Assembly (NCBI GenBank): GCA_002471275.1
Contig: DKPQ01000005.1
Span: forward strand, 310,001-374,000
Source: Flammeovirgaceae bacterium UBA7330
Lineage (GTDB): Bacteria > Bacteroidota > Bacteroidia > Cytophagales > Cyclobacteriaceae
Reading direction: 5' to 3'
DNA: 64,000 bases
Position 1 is the stretch's first letter. Every line of letters begins with the position of its first letter. Shown here piece by piece: positions 18,065 to 26,294 of this stretch. The position numbers and the translations under genes are program-made. The notes beneath the pieces are model-generated. The model was given only the letters and a program-made list of their open reading frames with translations, made no database searches and was not told the DNA's origin.

Positions 18065-19216
18065 ATGAAATTATCACTAATTTTGCCCGCGATGACAAAG
18101 GTGAACGATAACTCCATAGATTTTAAACTCCAGGAACGAGTCAAAGAGTTGAAATGCCTCTATGAGCTGTCAAAGATTGCCTGGGAGAAAGAAAATGACC
18201 TGAAAGCGATCCTTGACAAGACTTTGGAGATACTGCCAATTGCCATGCAGTTCCCCTTTGTTGCAGAAGCTTTTATTTCGGTGGGTAAAAAGTCCTATTC
18301 TACAGCGGGGTTTGATAATTGTCGTCATACCATATCGTCAGCCCTGGCCCTGGGGGCGGAGAAATATGGAAAGGTAGTGGTTGGTTACAGAGAAGATCCG
18401 AAAAAACCATTGGGGAAAGCCCCATTTCTTAATGAAGAAAAGAAATTGATAAAGATGGTTGCCACAGAACTTTCTTTGTATATCAACCGGTCATACATGG
18501 AGGAGGATCGTCAGAAGCTCCAGATGCAATTGCAGCACGCTGAGCGATTGGCATTTGTTGGCGAATTAACCGCAGGAATAGCACATGAGTTGAATGAACC
18601 CCTTGGAAGAATCCTGGGCTTTTCACAGCTGATTAGGAAGAGTGGCGGATTGAGCTATCAACAGGAAGATGACTTGGAACGTATCATCAAAGCATCGCTT
18701 TATACCCGTGAGATCATCAAGAAGCTGATGATATTTTCCAGGCAGATGCCCCAGCAGCTTGACCTGGTAGACATCAACGAAATCGTTTCAAACACCATCT
18801 ATTTCATCGATATACGCTTCCAGGATCAACAGGTAAAGGTGGAGCAACGCCTGGACCCTAAGCTTTCTCAAATCCAGGCAGATCCTGTGCAGATGAGCCA
18901 GGTGCTTGTAAATCTCATTACCAATGCTTTTTACGCGCTGCCAGAAGGGGGCAAAGTGACCGTCAGCACCCGGAAACGCAACAATGAAGTCAGTCTGACG
19001 GTAAAAGACAATGGTGTGGGCATGTCTGCTTCTGTAAAGAAAAAGATTTTCGAGCCCTTTTTTACGACCAAGCCACTTGGTGAGGGAACAGGCTTGGGAT
19101 TGTCTGTAGTTCAGGGGATCGTAGAGTCTCATCAGGGGAGAATTACAGTGAGGAGCACACCCGGCAAAGGCTCACGATTTGAGGTGTTGTTGCCAGTTAA
19201 ATTAGATTCAGAATGA
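18065..19216 (+). CDS. Cytosolic histidine kinase, GAF-like input
   Basis: 383 residues without transmembrane segments. N-terminal 150 residues look GAF-like (VKELKCLYELSKIAWEKEN, ILPIAMQFPFVAEAFI), followed by a short coiled coil. The HisKA H-box has H174 (AHELNEPLGRILGFSQ). HATPase motifs: N box near VLVNLITNAFYALPEGG, DNGVGM, and EGTGLGLSVVQGIVESH. It should phosphorylate the response regulator that starts 4 nt before its end. MKL at 18065 is used, but MTKVND at 18092 is equally possible. The putative activator sites end 20 nt upstream. Confidence 0.93.
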   Translation: MKLSLILPAMTKVNDNSIDFKLQERVKELKCLYELSKIAWEKENDLKAILDKTLEILPIAMQFPFVAEAFISVGKKSYSTAGFDNCRHTISSALALGAEKYGKVVVGYREDPKKPLGKAPFLNEEKKLIKMVATELSLYINRSYMEEDRQKLQMQLQHAERLAFVGELTAGIAHELNEPLGRILGFSQLIRKSGGLSYQQEDDLERIIKASLYTREIIKKLMIFSRQMPQQLDLVDINEIVSNTIYFIDIRFQDQQVKVEQRLDPKLSQIQADPVQMSQVLVNLITNAFYALPEGGKVTVSTRKRNNEVSLTVKDNGVGMSASVKKKIFEPFFTTKPLGEGTGLGLSVVQGIVESHQGRITVRSTPGKGSRFEVLLPVKLDSE

Positions 19217-20550
19217 AGACAAATCAAAAAGCCAGAGAAGTACTTGTAGTAGATGATTCACCCGAAACTGTGGAGCTCATCAAGCGAAACCTGGCCTCTG
19301 TGGGCTATGAGGTGTATACAGCGCATGATGTGCAGTCCGCTATTAAACTGATCGAAGCTATACATATCGATTTGCTGATCACAGACTTGAAGATGCCGGG
19401 AGAAAACGGATTGTCTCTTGTTAGACATGTCACTGAAAATTATAAGGGGATGGCTGTTTTGGTCATCACGGGATTCCCGTCCATACAAACTGCTGTTGAG
19501 TCCATCAAAATCGGTGCTGAAGAGTATTTGGTCAAATCCTTTACAGATGAAGAGCTTTTCAAGGCAGTGGAAAAAGCCTTGAGTAAAATACAGCATAAAA
19601 AACCGAAAGAAGAGCCTGTATTTTCTGTAAGAGAACATGGCATCATCGGTGAGTCTGCAGAGATGATGAAGGTGTTTAACACCATCAAAAAGGCCAGGAC
19701 GGCCAAAGCAACTGTTTTGATCAACGGAGAAAGCGGTACGGGAAAAGAGCTGGTGGCTCGGGCATTGCATTACGGCAATGGCGGTAGCTCCGGTCCCTTT
19801 GTACCTGTGAACTGTGGGGGGATTCCTGACACACTGCTCGAGAGTGAACTATTTGGGTATATAAAGGGAGCTTTTACCGGGGCCACAGAGTCCAGGGTTG
19901 GGTTTTTTGAAACGGCCCATAGAGGCACATTATTTTTGGATGAGATCAGCAACACCAGCATGGCCATGCAGGCCAAGTTGCTGCGTGTACTTCAGGAAAA
20001 GGAATTTTATATGGTGGGCTCTAAAACGCCCAAAAAAGTAGATGTTAGGATCGTGGCTGCAACCAATGTGGATCTGATGCAGCTTGTGGAGAAGGGTCTC
20101 TTTAGAGAAGACCTGTATTACAGACTTAATATTATTACTGTTGACCTGCCGCCATTAAGGGACAGGGGCAATGACATTGAGCTTTTACTGGAATTCTTTC
20201 TCAATAAATATACACGTGAGTTGGATAAGCCGATCATGAGATTTTCTCCTAAAGCGTTACACACTTTGAAAGAATATAGCTGGCCGGGCAACGTGCGTGA
20301 GTTGCAGAATCTTGTACATCGGTTGGTGGTGATGGCCGATGATAACACCATTGATGCTCCTGACCTGCCGGCCACTTTCCGCTACTCCGCTACCAGGTCG
20401 CGAAAACTTGATCGCAAGCTGGACGATGTGGTAAATGAATACATTCAGGAAGTATTGGCAGCCAATCAAAATAACCTGACCAGGGCAGCGGAAAGCCTGG
20501 GGATAGACAGGAAAACACTGCGCAGTAAGATCAGGACAAAGCCTTTATAG
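19213..20550 (+). CDS. NtrC-family sigma-54-dependent response regulator
   Basis: 445 residues. Receiver domain with D58 (LLITDLKMPGENG) as the phosphorylation site; AAA+ domain with Walker A GESGTGKE (172-179), the sigma-54-contacting GAFTGA loop (219-224), and FLDEIS Walker B; C-terminal Fis-type helix-turn-helix (LTRAAESLGIDRKTLRSKI). Overlaps the kinase by 4 nt. Because GAFTGA is intact it should activate sigma-54 promoters, and two matching promoters flank it. Its 3' end overlaps the convergent flavodoxin gene by 20 nt. Confidence 0.95.
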   Translation: MKTNQKAREVLVVDDSPETVELIKRNLASVGYEVYTAHDVQSAIKLIEAIHIDLLITDLKMPGENGLSLVRHVTENYKGMAVLVITGFPSIQTAVESIKIGAEEYLVKSFTDEELFKAVEKALSKIQHKKPKEEPVFSVREHGIIGESAEMMKVFNTIKKARTAKATVLINGESGTGKELVARALHYGNGGSSGPFVPVNCGGIPDTLLESELFGYIKGAFTGATESRVGFFETAHRGTLFLDEISNTSMAMQAKLLRVLQEKEFYMVGSKTPKKVDVRIVAATNVDLMQLVEKGLFREDLYYRLNIITVDLPPLRDRGNDIELLLEFFLNKYTRELDKPIMRFSPKALHTLKEYSWPGNVRELQNLVHRLVVMADDNTIDAPDLPATFRYSATRSRKLDRKLDDVVNEYIQEVLAANQNNLTRAAESLGIDRKTLRSKIRTKPL

Positions 20551-20995
20551 CCCCAAGAAATTCAGCAATCCAATTCATCGCGTCCCACTCGAAATCAACA
20601 TCACAGTCTACCCTGGGAATAATGAATTGAGCCCCGTGTTTTCTTAGCAGCAAGTCAAAATCTTTTCCAGCCTGACAGAACAACGCGTATTCAGTATCAC
20701 CCAGTGCCAACACTGAGTACCTGATGGTCTCCAGGGAGAAGGACGGCCCACTTTCCAGCTTGTAGAACAGACGTTCTGATGCTATGGGTGGTTCTCCAAT
20801 GCCATGTGTGCTTACGATAACAGCAAGGTTTTGGACTTCCTTAAAGTGGTCAATATCAAAGTCAGCCATGTTTCGCCGCCTGGCATCAATTCCCATTGAT
20901 CGGGCTTCTGATTCCATCTTATGTGCAATGCTTTCTGCATGCCCTGTCTCTGTTCCATACAGGATGGTTAATGACTGAGATTTCTGATCTTCCAT
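20531..20995 (-). CDS. Flavodoxin-like protein (CysJ/MioC-type domain)
   Basis: 154 residues, a single flavodoxin domain: FMN phosphate loop LYGTETGHAESIAHKM (12-27), VSTHGIGEPP, and LALGDTEYALFCQAGKDFD. This resembles the flavodoxin domain of sulfite reductase flavoprotein and MioC. No FAD/NADPH-binding domain follows, so it would receive electrons from a separate reductase. It converges on the NtrC-family gene with a 20-nt overlap. Confidence 0.85.
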   Translation of the reverse strand: MEDQKSQSLTILYGTETGHAESIAHKMESEARSMGIDARRRNMADFDIDHFKEVQNLAVIVSTHGIGEPPIASERLFYKLESGPSFSLETIRYSVLALGDTEYALFCQAGKDFDLLLRKHGAQFIIPRVDCDVDFEWDAMNWIAEFLGAIKALS

Positions 20996-21039
20996 GGAGC
21001 CTCTTCCTGATCATACCAATTGGTCCTATTGGAAAAAGT

Positions 21040-21672
21040 TTAGTTCAAGCTGGGGGCAGTCCGAACCATTCGTGACTTTATCACTGAAAATATAAGCATG
21101 ATCAATAAGCCAAAAATAATCAGTAATCCCAACTCCAACCGGGAAGTTATGTTATCCGAGGCTACGATACGATTTGATTCCGCAATCAAATTCTGGCCTT
21201 CTGAAATTTGAATACTTGTCAGATTGTTCAGGTCGGTCAGAATGATATCATATTGGTTTCTCAATTGGGACCTTAGCGCAATTTCTTCTTGACGAGTTGA
21301 ACTATTACGAATCTGACTTTCAATGTTGGCCGATAGCTGCAGATGAGCTTTTAAAGAAGAAAACTGTTTGCTTTCCTCTGTGGTAAGCAGGGTCTTTTCA
21401 TATTTTCTGATGATCCTATTTATGGAATCATTCTGAGCCGAATAGATCTTGCCCACTTCGTCCAGGTGCAATTTCTTCTTGTAAATCTCATGCGAGAGAT
21501 TGTACAGATAATTGCCAGCCACCAGCCTGTCAGAATAAATGGAGGTCAAAGTATATTGTAACTGGGACAGGTTTTTTTTGTGTGCAAAAATGACCATGGC
21601 CATCATCAGCAACAGAGCCAGTAATGCGAAGCCTGCCTTATACTTTTGCTCAAACAGGTTATTCCATTTCAT
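21040..21672 (-). CDS. Membrane protein with 4HB_MCP-like sensor domain (copy 2)
   Basis: 210 residues, the paralogue of the 16599-17219 protein. Shared blocks are TLTSIYSDRLVAGNYLYNL, LTTEESKQFSSLKAHL and LTSIQISEGQNLIAESNRI. Transmembrane helices lie near 12-30 and 178-198. The middle of the bundle is diverged, as expected for a different signal. It follows the second GreA-like gene by 53 nt on the same strand, forming a two-gene operon headed by a sigma-54-type promoter. Confidence 0.78.
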   Translation of the reverse strand: MKWNNLFEQKYKAGFALLALLLMMAMVIFAHKKNLSQLQYTLTSIYSDRLVAGNYLYNLSHEIYKKKLHLDEVGKIYSAQNDSINRIIRKYEKTLLTTEESKQFSSLKAHLQLSANIESQIRNSSTRQEEIALRSQLRNQYDIILTDLNNLTSIQISEGQNLIAESNRIVASDNITSRLELGLLIIFGLLIMLIFSVIKSRMVRTAPSLN

Positions 21673-21725
21673 CTCATTAAAAATTTTCTGCTTGGTTATA
21701 CATTACTATAACATTCAAACTTATG

Positions 21726-22154
21726 TTAATTTCCAAAAACTGTAATCCTTGGGAACATAATTTTAACCTTACTTTTAGTGTCAGGGAAGACCTTCAGGAT
21801 TTCAAATGCTTTTGTTTCACCATTAAAATCTATAGATACCTGATCACCTACAGTTTTACCGAACAGTGCAGAACCAATAGGCGAGAAGACGGATATGCTG
21901 CTGTGGTCTTTCACTTCTCTGGGGAATACAAGCTTTAGGCCGGCAAGCTTCCCGGACTTTTTATCTTTTACCACTAAATGGCTATTCATTTTCACCAGGT
22001 TAGTAGGGGAGTCTGACTCTTCTACAATCTCGGCAATCATAAGATCACAGTAAAACTGCTCCACAATCTCAGGTTCTTTAGCAAATAACAGTGCATAATA
22101 CCTTTGATTCATCAATTGTTCATAATCTTCAAATGTTACCTGTTTTCTCTTCAT
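21726..22154 (-). CDS. GreA/GreB-like (Rnk-type) protein, copy 2
   Basis: 142 residues, paralogue of 17497-17913. The signature is SVFSPIGSALFGKTVGDQVSI (about 90-110), and the N-terminal FEDYEQLMNQRYYALLF aligns with SDYAQLVSRREGAIL of copy 1. Same short N-terminal half without a GreA coiled coil. First gene of its operon, with a -24/-12 promoter 42 nt upstream, almost the same distance as in copy 1. Confidence 0.8.
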   Translation of the reverse strand: MKRKQVTFEDYEQLMNQRYYALLFAKEPEIVEQFYCDLMIAEIVEESDSPTNLVKMNSHLVVKDKKSGKLAGLKLVFPREVKDHSSISVFSPIGSALFGKTVGDQVSIDFNGETKAFEILKVFPDTKSKVKIMFPRITVFGN

Positions 22155-22180
22155 GTCTTAATAGTTTATGCATTTCATTA

Positions 22181-22196
22181 TGCAGGAAATATGCCA
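22181..22196 (-). promoter_or_regulatory. Sigma-54-type -24/-12 promoter, operon 2
   Basis: The minus strand reads TGGCATA-TTTC-CTGCA, matching TGGCACG-N4-TTGCA with correct spacing and the invariant GG and GC. It lies 42 nt before the GreA-like start and shares the upstream CCCTTTTTTTCTGGCAT context with operon 1. Confidence 0.75.
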
Positions 22197-22246
22197 GAAA
22201 AAAAGGGCCTTCAGGATGATATTAAGCGGTTTTAAGGAAATCAGAT

Positions 22247-22265
22247 TGGGGAAAAATTACCCACA
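22247..22265. promoter_or_regulatory. Putative NtrC-activator binding site upstream of operon 2
   Basis: TGGGGAAAAATTACCCACA matches the two sites at 18009-18045 at 14-15 of 18-19 positions and lies 51 bp upstream of the -24 element. A more degenerate copy may follow at 22264-22281. Confidence 0.55.
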
Positions 22266-22663
22266 GGTCAATACTACCCCGCTAAAAAGGGTCGGACAAG
22301 TAGTTATATGTATCTTATGCCGAGTGTATCCTACGGTAACCCATTACAGTACTTTATACGCATAACGCCATGTAAACTTTGAGGCACATTTCTTCCTTAA
22401 TGCTTACTGAATAGAAGGAGAGTAACATGCTTCTCACCTTTGATGTTGAAATCTAACTATTGGCCATCAAACGGCCTTGAGGTCCTGTTTTAACAACTTT
22501 TAACGAGCCAAAAGATTAATAAAATTCTGTTGAATTTTTAATTTGGCGGCTGAATTAAATTATGGAATTCTAACAGAAGATTAGTGACTTAACCCTTAGC
22601 AAAAATTTTAAAGGTATATCTGTTTGAAAGGCTGATTGGAGCATCTTAAAAATTTGTAACAAT
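22266..22663. other. About 400-nt intergenic region
   Basis: Beyond the regulatory sites at its left, I see no coding frame or RNA gene. A near-direct repeat (TTTTAACAAC TTTTAACGAG, near 22492) and AT-rich sequence precede the NEW3 gene, where its promoter must lie, but no exact TAnnTTTG box was found. Confidence 0.4.
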
Positions 22664-23827
22664 ATGAAAAAGTTTTTTACGCCGATAAGTAAATCCCGGT
22701 TTTATATTTTGACATCAATGATCCTATTGATGTTATTGTCAGGCTCTCACACAGCCTTATCACAAAGTGTGAAACTTTATACCCCTTATACTAAAATTTC
22801 CGTGCCACCCGGAGAAACTATCAGCTACACAGTTGATGTGATCAATGATAGCAGGACCATCAAAAACGCAACCATATCCATCAAAGGCTTGCCTGACGAT
22901 TGGACTTACACACTCAAATCAGGAGGCTATACCATTGATCAGATCTCGGTGCTTCCTGATGAAAAGAAAAGTTTAACCCTTGCAGTAAATGTGCCTTTCA
23001 AGGTAGAAAAGGGCAACTATACCTTCGGAGTATCTGCTGCTGGATTGAGCTATCTCCCATTGACCGTAAATGTGTCTGAACAGGGCACCTACAAAACGGA
23101 GTTTACCTCCAAGCAACCCAATATGGAAGGTCACGCCAGCTCCACCTTTACTTTCAATGCAGACATCAAAAACAGTACAGCTGAGGAGCAACTCTATGCC
23201 TTGCGTGCACAGGCTCCCCGTGGTTGGTTGGTAACATTTAAGGCTAACTACAAGCAGGCTACTTCAGTCAATGTGGCACCAAATGCTACTGAAAGCATTA
23301 CCATTGATGTAAATCCACCTGACTACATCAAGGCGGATACTTATACAATCCCGGTTCAGGCTGTTACCTCCAATACTTCAGCAAAGCTTGAACTTGAGGT
23401 CGTCATATCGGGCTCCTATGAAATGGAACTCACAAGCCCAACAGGATTGATGAGTACAAAAACCACAGCGGGAACCGAAAAAAGGGTCGATATTTCAATC
23501 AGGAATACCGGGTCTACCACCCTCAGGGATGTTACTGTCGCATCTGGCAAACCCAAAGAGTGGGAGGTGGTCTTTGACCCAAAGGAGATTGAATCTATCG
23601 ATCCCGGACAGGGAGCTACTGTGACGGCTACAATCAAGGCAGCCGACAAGGCCATCCCGGGAGACTATATCCTGAATATGGAGGCAAAAACACCTGAAGT
23701 TTCAGCTAAAGCTGCTTACCGTGTGACTGTAAAAACGCCAATTCTCACCGGTTGGCTGGGAATCCTGATTATCCTGGGTGTGATCGGCACAGTAATATAT
23801 CTATTTAGAAAATACGGAAGGAGGTAA
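22664..23827 (+). CDS. Membrane-anchored NEW3-domain protein
   Basis: 387 residues. Signal peptide or anchor at 14-34 (ILTSMILLMLLSGSHTALSQ), three Ig-like NEW3/CARDB-type repeats (PPGETISYTVDVINDSRTIK; STFTFNADIKNSTAEEQLYA; EKRVDISIRNTGSTTLRDVT), and a C-terminal transmembrane helix (WLGILIILGVIGTVIYLF) with a short basic tail. The repeats would face the periplasm. It is followed by an ABC ATPase (2-nt gap) and an ABC-2 permease, so it is likely an accessory of that transporter. Cargo unknown. Confidence 0.85.
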   Translation: MKKFFTPISKSRFYILTSMILLMLLSGSHTALSQSVKLYTPYTKISVPPGETISYTVDVINDSRTIKNATISIKGLPDDWTYTLKSGGYTIDQISVLPDEKKSLTLAVNVPFKVEKGNYTFGVSAAGLSYLPLTVNVSEQGTYKTEFTSKQPNMEGHASSTFTFNADIKNSTAEEQLYALRAQAPRGWLVTFKANYKQATSVNVAPNATESITIDVNPPDYIKADTYTIPVQAVTSNTSAKLELEVVISGSYEMELTSPTGLMSTKTTAGTEKRVDISIRNTGSTTLRDVTVASGKPKEWEVVFDPKEIESIDPGQGATVTATIKAADKAIPGDYILNMEAKTPEVSAKAAYRVTVKTPILTGWLGILIILGVIGTVIYLFRKYGRR

Positions 23828-23829
23828 TT

Positions 23830-24777
23830 GTGGCTAGTCACATTATAGAATTGTCCGGGCTCACCAAGAAGTACGGTGATTTCGTGGCCGTAGACAAATT
23901 GGACCTGAAGATCCCAAAGGGAGAGATCTTTGGACTGCTGGGACCAAATGGGGCCGGGAAATCTACTACCATCCTCATGCTGCTTGGTCTTACCGAACCT
24001 ACTTCAGGTAGCGTAAAGGTTTGTGGGATCAATTCCACTCGTGAGCCTGTAGAGGTGAAGAAGAAAGTCGGTTATCTGCCAGAGAACCTGGGCTTTTATG
24101 ATGACAGATCTGGTCTTGACAATCTGATCTATACCGCCAGGCTCAACCAAATACCTGAGCAGGAAGCCAAAGAAAAGGCTAAGATGCTCCTCCAGCGTGT
24201 GGGACTGACTGACCAAAACAAAAAGACGGGGACTTACTCAAGAGGAATGCGTCAGCGTCTTGGTTTGGCAGATGTTTTGATCAAATCTCCTGAGGTCATA
24301 ATCCTTGATGAGCCCACGCTGGGGATTGATCCAAAAGGAGTTCAGGAACTGCTACAGTTGATCAAGCAACTGAGCAAAGAAGACGGACTCACGGTTTTGC
24401 TCTCTTCTCATCATCTGCATCAGGTACAAAAAGTCTGCGATAGAGTGGGATTGTTTGTAAATGGAAAACTGATCGCAGAGGGCGATGTGGCATCCTTGTC
24501 GGCACAACTGTTTGGCCGTGAGCCAATCACCATCGAAGCCCGGGTGATAGAGCATGACAAGTCTAAAAAAGATGTGGAAAAAGCCATAAAGAAGGTTAAA
24601 AATGTTAAAGCAGTTCAAAAAAACCAGGATACGATGCTTATTGACTGTACGGAGGACGTAACCAATGAGATTGCTCAGGCAATCATTGAATCCGGATTAG
24701 GATTGAGTCAGCTTTATAGAAGAGAATATGGACTGGATGATATCTATCAGCGGTATTTTGAAAAAAGTCAGGTATGA
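23830..24777 (+). CDS. ABC transporter ATP-binding protein
   Basis: 315 residues, GTG start. Walker A GPNGAGKST (residues 37-45), signature-like YSRGMRQRLGLAD, Walker B VIILDEPTLGID, and switch His in LLSSHHLHQ. A ~90-residue C-terminal extension is typical of ABC-2 exporters. It lies between the NEW3 protein and the permease and overlaps the permease by 4 nt, so the three form one operon. Confidence 0.95.
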   Translation: MASHIIELSGLTKKYGDFVAVDKLDLKIPKGEIFGLLGPNGAGKSTTILMLLGLTEPTSGSVKVCGINSTREPVEVKKKVGYLPENLGFYDDRSGLDNLIYTARLNQIPEQEAKEKAKMLLQRVGLTDQNKKTGTYSRGMRQRLGLADVLIKSPEVIILDEPTLGIDPKGVQELLQLIKQLSKEDGLTVLLSSHHLHQVQKVCDRVGLFVNGKLIAEGDVASLSAQLFGREPITIEARVIEHDKSKKDVEKAIKKVKNVKAVQKNQDTMLIDCTEDVTNEIAQAIIESGLGLSQLYRREYGLDDIYQRYFEKSQV

Positions 24778-25802
24778 AAATGAGCAAGGCATTAACGCGC
24801 ATTAAGTCAGGGTTCAATCTGAGACATTTGATCACAGGCCAGACCGCTGACCTTCAAAAGGTAAAACAACCCTTTTGGGTAATAGTTGAGAAGGAAATAT
24901 CGGATCATTTCAGGAGTGTCCGTTTTATGATCCTTATGGGGATTGTGGTGCTTACCTGTATGGGATCATTATATTCTTCCCTGACCAATTTTAGTGAGGT
25001 AGTTAAAAATAGTGAGGACGAGTTTTTCTTTCTGAAACTCTTTACCACTACGGATGGGGCGATGCCATCTTTTGTGGTGTTTATCAGTTTTCTAGGACCA
25101 CTCCTGGGCATTGGATTGGGTTTTGACGCTATCAATTCAGAGCAAAACAGTGGTACTTTGAGCAGGATCATGTCACAACCAATCCACCGAGATAACCTGA
25201 TCAATGCCAAATTCCTGGGTGTATTGATTGTAGTGTCTATCGTGTTTTTTGCCCTGGGCTTTTTGGTCATGGGCTTTGGTCTGTTTTTTATTGGCATACC
25301 TCCCACAGCTGAGGAGTTTCTGAGATTTATTTGTTTTACCCTTATCAGCATCCTCTATGTAGCTTTCTGGTTGAATCTGGCAATCCTGTTTTCAGTGAAA
25401 TTCCGACAGGCATCTACCTCTGCACTTGCTGGCATTGGAGTGTGGTTGTTTTTCACGGTTTTTTATGGACTGATTGTCAACCTGATAGCCAAGGCGACCG
25501 CGCCATCTCAGTTTGCACACCCGGAAGTAGTAATCAGGTACCAGACATTTGTGAAAAATCTGATGACCCTAGTGCCCAGCCAACTCTATAGTGATGCTAC
25601 CACTACCTTACTGATGCCTTCTGTAAGGAGTCTGGGTCCGCTCACCATGGAGCAAATGGCTGGAGCCATTCCAAACCCCATACCATTGGGACAGAGTCTA
25701 TTGCTGGTATGGCCTCAGCTTACAGGAATGATTGCAGCAGCAGTCCTTTGTTTTGCGTTGACTTACGGGCTGTTTATGCGCAGGGAGATAAGGTCTAAAT
25801 AA
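24774..25802 (+). CDS. ABC-2 type transporter permease
   Basis: 342 residues with about six hydrophobic segments: MILMGIVVLTCMGSLY, FISFLGPLLGIGLGF, GVLIVVSIVFFALGFLVMGFG, FICFTLISILYVAFWL, AGIGVWLFFTVFYGLIVN and MIAAAVLCFALTYGLFM. The loop EQNSGTLSRIMSQPIHRDNL after the second helix is characteristic of ABC-2/NosY-like permeases. Translationally coupled to the ATPase by ATGA. It forms the membrane half of the transporter. Confidence 0.9.
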   Translation: MKMSKALTRIKSGFNLRHLITGQTADLQKVKQPFWVIVEKEISDHFRSVRFMILMGIVVLTCMGSLYSSLTNFSEVVKNSEDEFFFLKLFTTTDGAMPSFVVFISFLGPLLGIGLGFDAINSEQNSGTLSRIMSQPIHRDNLINAKFLGVLIVVSIVFFALGFLVMGFGLFFIGIPPTAEEFLRFICFTLISILYVAFWLNLAILFSVKFRQASTSALAGIGVWLFFTVFYGLIVNLIAKATAPSQFAHPEVVIRYQTFVKNLMTLVPSQLYSDATTTLLMPSVRSLGPLTMEQMAGAIPNPIPLGQSLLLVWPQLTGMIAAAVLCFALTYGLFMRREIRSK

Positions 25803-25822
25803 CAAAAGTGAAGATAAAAAAT

Positions 25823-25845
25823 AAGCGGCCCTCTTTGGGCCGCTT
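25823..25845 (-). terminator. Intrinsic terminator for the 61-aa gene
   Basis: Perfect 9-bp stem AAGCGGCCC / GGGCCGCTT with a 5-nt loop. On the minus strand it is followed by ATTTTTTATC, so it terminates the small gene reading leftwards. The plus side lacks a T-run. Confidence 0.75.
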
Positions 25846-25877
25846 GGTCCTGGAAGAGCGTTAGCACTCGTCCAAAC

Positions 25878-26063
25878 TTACTCTTCTTCAGGGCTCTCGT
25901 TGCTTCTTTTCGACTTTTTAGTCGAGTAGGTTTTCTTAAACTTAGAGCGGTCGAAAGGGTCAACTCCGAGAAATTGTTGATCATCGATCAAATGTCCTCC
26001 TCCTTCTTTTATCAGATGATGGAAGCTCTTCGTGTGTATCCGATTTTGATTCCTGGAGACCAT
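25878..26063 (-). CDS. Small hydrophilic protein, unknown function
   Basis: 61 residues (MVSRNQNRIHTKSFHHLIKE at the N-terminus). It has a compact histidine/glycine-containing core (SFHHLIKEGGGHLIDDQQFLGVDPFD) and a highly charged tail ending NESPEEE. The terminator at 25823-25845 reads out of it on the minus strand, which supports its being expressed. The region between it and the ars locus on its right would hold its promoter. I do not recognise a family. Confidence 0.65.
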   Translation of the reverse strand: MVSRNQNRIHTKSFHHLIKEGGGHLIDDQQFLGVDPFDRSKFKKTYSTKKSKRSNESPEEE

Positions 26064-26175
26064 CTCTTTGTTATTTTGTTATAGTGAAGATCTTTCATTC
26101 CATTCAATATATTTATGAGGAATGTCATGTTGCAAAAAAATATTTGTCATAGAAGTGCAACTAATTCATTTGCCC

Positions 26176-26273
26176 ATCGTAATATTGCAATATGAGCATT
26201 AAGAATTTTATAGAAGCCCGCAAACTCATCCAGTAAAATTTTTTTGCTTAATACCATCGTAATAATGCGATAT
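26176..26273. promoter_or_regulatory. Two ArsR-type operator-like sites upstream of arsI
   Basis: ATCGTAATATTGCAATAT (26176-26193) and ATCGTAATAATGCGATAT (26256-26273) are 80 bp apart and share ATCGTAATAnTGC. The first contains the perfect palindrome ATATTGCAATAT and the second has ATCG...CGAT ends. They resemble ArsR-family operators. Only a 14-codon frame lies between them and no arsR gene is in the window. Confidence 0.55.
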
Positions 26274-26294
26274 AACAATTAAACAAACAAAACA

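Noticed and set aside
22492..22512. Direct repeat TTTTAACAAC TTTTAACGAG before the NEW3 gene as a regulator site
   Set aside because: The period is 10 bp in AT-rich sequence with no second occurrence; too weak to call.
26192..26236. 14-codon frame between the two ArsR-type operators
   Set aside because: Too short and without similarity to ArsR; most likely chance sequence or a remnant.
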